Source: Lethocerus indicus (Eukaryota; Arthropoda; Insecta; Hemiptera; Belostomatidae). From it: a DNA stretch of 64,000 nt. The stretch lies in contig JACDQD010000006.1 in NCBI GenBank assembly GCA_019843655.1, positions 10,780,034 to 10,844,033 on the forward strand. The letters run 5' to 3'. Position 1 is the stretch's first letter, and each line of letters begins with the position of its first letter. A model generated the notes under the pieces. The model was not told the origin of the DNA, ran no database searches, and was given only the letters and a program-made list of their open reading frames with translations. The position numbers were made by a program, and so were the translations under genes. Positions 61,301 through 64,000 of this stretch are shown in pieces.

Positions 61301-64000
61301 GCCGGATCGAGAGAGCGCCCGTGCGTGCGAGAGAGATTCTTTTCTGTAAGCCCGCGTTCGGGTTTAATTCAAAACTGGAACGGAGGACTTGGGCAGTAAA
61401 ATTCGAAACCGGATGCCTTCGCCAATGGGGTAGGTGTGTCGACCGCCCCCAAAGGTGAATGAGCAAAGAACGCCCGAAAGGGCCCTTTATTATCGCTCCG
61501 ACCGTACCTGAAAACAATTTACTATAACGAACATTTCCTGTACTATTTTCTAAATGTTTCATACCATTCCATAGTTTACTTCAACTATAAACTGGATTTG
61601 CAAATGAATCTAAAACTGGACAGTTCCCATTTTTGAGTCCGCTATATTCTGATTTCGCCGCAGAGGGGAGAGTGCTAACTAGGAATCACCAGCATAATGT
61701 GGTGACCTAATACCCGTATTATTCGAGATAATATTAAACATATAACTATTCCACCCCGAAATTGAGTCATCTTTCTTTAATTAAGATTATATTAATTTAA
61801 AGATGACAAAGCATTTTTAAATTGTAAAAAAAGTCCTGAGCCTTAATATAAGAGAGTTTAAGTTAATTTATTTAGGAAGTAAGTAGTAAGCTAGTAGAAG
61901 TAAGCTATCGCTTATGTTCGCACGAGCTTTGTCGATTATAGTGTTCATTTTATTTTCTCAACGAATTGCAAGGTTCACTTGATTGAGCAAACTGTCCCGG
62001 AGTAAGCAATGTGCAATATCGGTACGTTGTTAGTGTCAGTACATATATGCCAGTGAACCGGTACCTCGTAAAATGATCTCACTGCACTTTATGATCTCCG
62101 AGAACGGTACTTCGTTAGGAGGAATATCGTATAATAGACAATACGTCTAAGGTCGGTGGGCTGGTGCAAACGAGGGTCCCTTCCCTATGAAATGTTTGGC
62201 AGGCCGCTTGACTTGTGAGCTCGCGGCCTTATTGGAAATCGTTTAAATTACAATCAGGACTTCGGTTCACTTGCACGAGTTGAAGCTTTACACGCGTACA
62301 AGCTCGGGGTCACAAAGTATCGCAGTGGGCCTGCGGGGAAGAGGAGGAACGGGAATCACGAGCTGCAGAAGGCTCTTTTAGACTTTTCAGAAAATTCGTC
62401 CGAAGGGCTTTTTCCCAGCTACTATATTCACTATATATCTGAACAAGTGGACTATGATATTATCACTCTGCCAGGTTTCTCCCTCTGACAGTAGACAACA
62501 CCAACGCCTCCACGTGGCGGGACAAGGATAATAAGGCGGTTTGCTCGGAAATTGGAAAAAACGTTTCGCTAACAGACATACGAGAGGGGAGAAGCTAACG
62601 GCAAGAATGAGCCCATGACGAAGAGGAATAAATTAGTTCAAACGTTAAGGTTAAAGAACCCGTCACCAGGCAGTATTCAGAGCTAAACTTTCACACGTCC
62701 CACCCAGAAGGAAGAATAAACTAGAAAAATACTGAACGTCCTCCGGGGACTATAACGCGACAGCCTGGATAATCTAAGCCGCAAAGGGCATTGAGGAAAC
62801 GCTGCTTTTTATCACCCCGGCCCTATTCTTCTTATCATTACTACTTTTTCGGATTAATCCATGGGCCAGAATTTACAAAAGCCCTTAACTGAAAATAGCC
62901 CTTGGAAATGAAATCGGATTCGCGTGATTTCACATGCGGCCGGCACCGATTTTGTGAGTTGTCCGCATAAAGCGAAGCTCTCCAAGAATTCCTGTTTTTT
63001 TTACAGCGCCCTCAACAAGATTTTACATGATTTGGTGCCGATACCGAAACTCTGAACTTCCGGTGTCCAACAGGTATGCGGCGGGGTTTAATAGCGACCG
63101 CTTAAGACGGAGCGGAGCCAATTAGGGCTTCTGAAGTCATTAATTTTCCACCAGGAGCAATTATTTATTTTACGACAAAAGTTTCACCACCGCTTATGAT
63201 TTGTAGATAATGCGAACGCTTGATAGATAGGCTGTGCGTTGAACTTGCTAAGTATGGAAAGTTTGAAAGCTACAGAAATTAGAAGACAGAGATATTATCA
63301 GCACAGGCAAACCGTCTATTCATAAGCAGAAATTTCAAAACTCAATTGCAAAATTTAATAGTCAATCAAACGCCTTAATGCTGCGTTGTAACTTTATGAA
63401 TTAAAATACCTCTTGCCTGCTATCCCACCCCCCACCCTTATGATTCAGTACACAAGAGGTTGTACCGCTGAAGGCGCTGCATCCTGTCGGCCCATGTCAG
63501 CTGGAATAATTCTCGGAGTCAATCCTTCGGGACAATGCGCTGAATCCTGAGGGACGGGAGAAAGAAACTAGAGCAAGTACGGGCGATTGGTAAAATTGTG
63601 AAGAGGAAGGGGACAATGGCCTGGAAAATGTTTGACTCGGGGTCCGTGAGGCGGTGGGCTGGTGCTATTGACGGTAGCGGCACTCAGTACCGTTACTAAT
63701 CCGGCGGGTAGAAGGCTAATTGTGCTCGCGGCCATGCCCCACCATCGACCCCAGTATTTTCACGTCTAAGGGGCTCTTTCACCGAGTTTATTACTCAATT
63801 TCCCTCCACCCCCGAGCGCTCCCCCAGTGGCCCCCCGCAGCGCCGGAAGTGGGACCGATTGGAAAACTAGTCGACTTTCAATAGGTCCCCGGGCTTAATG
63901 GCAATTCTCTGGTGCGTCTCAAACGGGAGCAATTTATTTTATCGCACCTCATTTGTTAATTCACCCGAGTTTCAAGGCCTGTTTCATTTCCTGCAGCCAT
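53441..64000. other. Intergenic or intronic sequence with GC-rich islands, no gene recognised
   Basis: GC- and CpG-rich islands at 53.8-54.5, 55.1-55.4, 55.85-56.05, 56.5-56.65, 57.2-57.6, 58.4-58.9, 59.9-60.25, 60.8-61.5 and 62.1-64.0 kb are separated by AT-rich DNA. Overlapping frames on both strands reach 170 codons without any family motif. The stretch could be the gene-poor flank or a large intron of a gene beyond the window; nothing in it decides between these. Confidence 0.5.
58316..58364. repeat. (TA)n microsatellite
   Basis: About 49 bases of uninterrupted AT repeat. Confidence 0.95.

Noticed and set aside
61050..61562. 170-codon frame on the minus strand
   Set aside because: It lies in a GC-rich, stop-poor island, overlaps an antisense frame and shows no recognisable family or coding bias.

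Overview
The window looks like nuclear DNA of an arthropod, most probably an insect. The genes are split by small GT-AG introns (about 100 to 1700 bases). They sit in AT-rich sequence with long (TA)n microsatellites, and a mariner relic with TA target duplications is present. Nothing bacterial or viral was recognised: no ribosome-binding sites, operons, CRISPR array or phage genes. I cannot name the species.

Layout. Bases 1-13,567 are mostly non-coding and hold two copies of a repeat family, one of which ends in a long near-perfect hairpin (11,220-11,475). Bases 13,576-15,069 carry a complete four-exon plus-strand gene of the FAM151/menorin family. Its long AT-rich 3' flank runs into a pair of diverged direct repeats separated by (TA)n tracts (16.4-17.3 kb). 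A mariner element with both inverted repeats and TA duplications follows (17,481-18,050), but its catalytic half is deleted. Bases 22,537-27,012 hold a complete six-exon minus-strand cytosolic sulfotransferase whose splice phases all agree and whose four signature motifs are present. A possible small two-exon plus-strand gene lies at 31,995-32,486 and belongs to no family I recognise.

From about 33 kb to the end the sequence alternates between AT-rich stretches and GC/CpG-rich blocks with purine tracts and trinucleotide repeats. I found no convincing gene there. Many open frames of 60-200 codons occur, but their number and length are what chance allows, and none shows a family motif. The most interesting content is two sets of diverged duplicated non-coding blocks (44.3 and 49.2 kb; 51.9 and 53.3 kb), which could be old repeats or duplicated regulatory modules, and a 42-base tandem duplication at 40.76 kb.

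The two certain genes are not an obvious pathway pair. Menorins act at or outside the cell surface, whereas the sulfotransferase is a soluble conjugating enzyme. Being neighbours is probably incidental. I found no strong evidence for a wholly new biological system.
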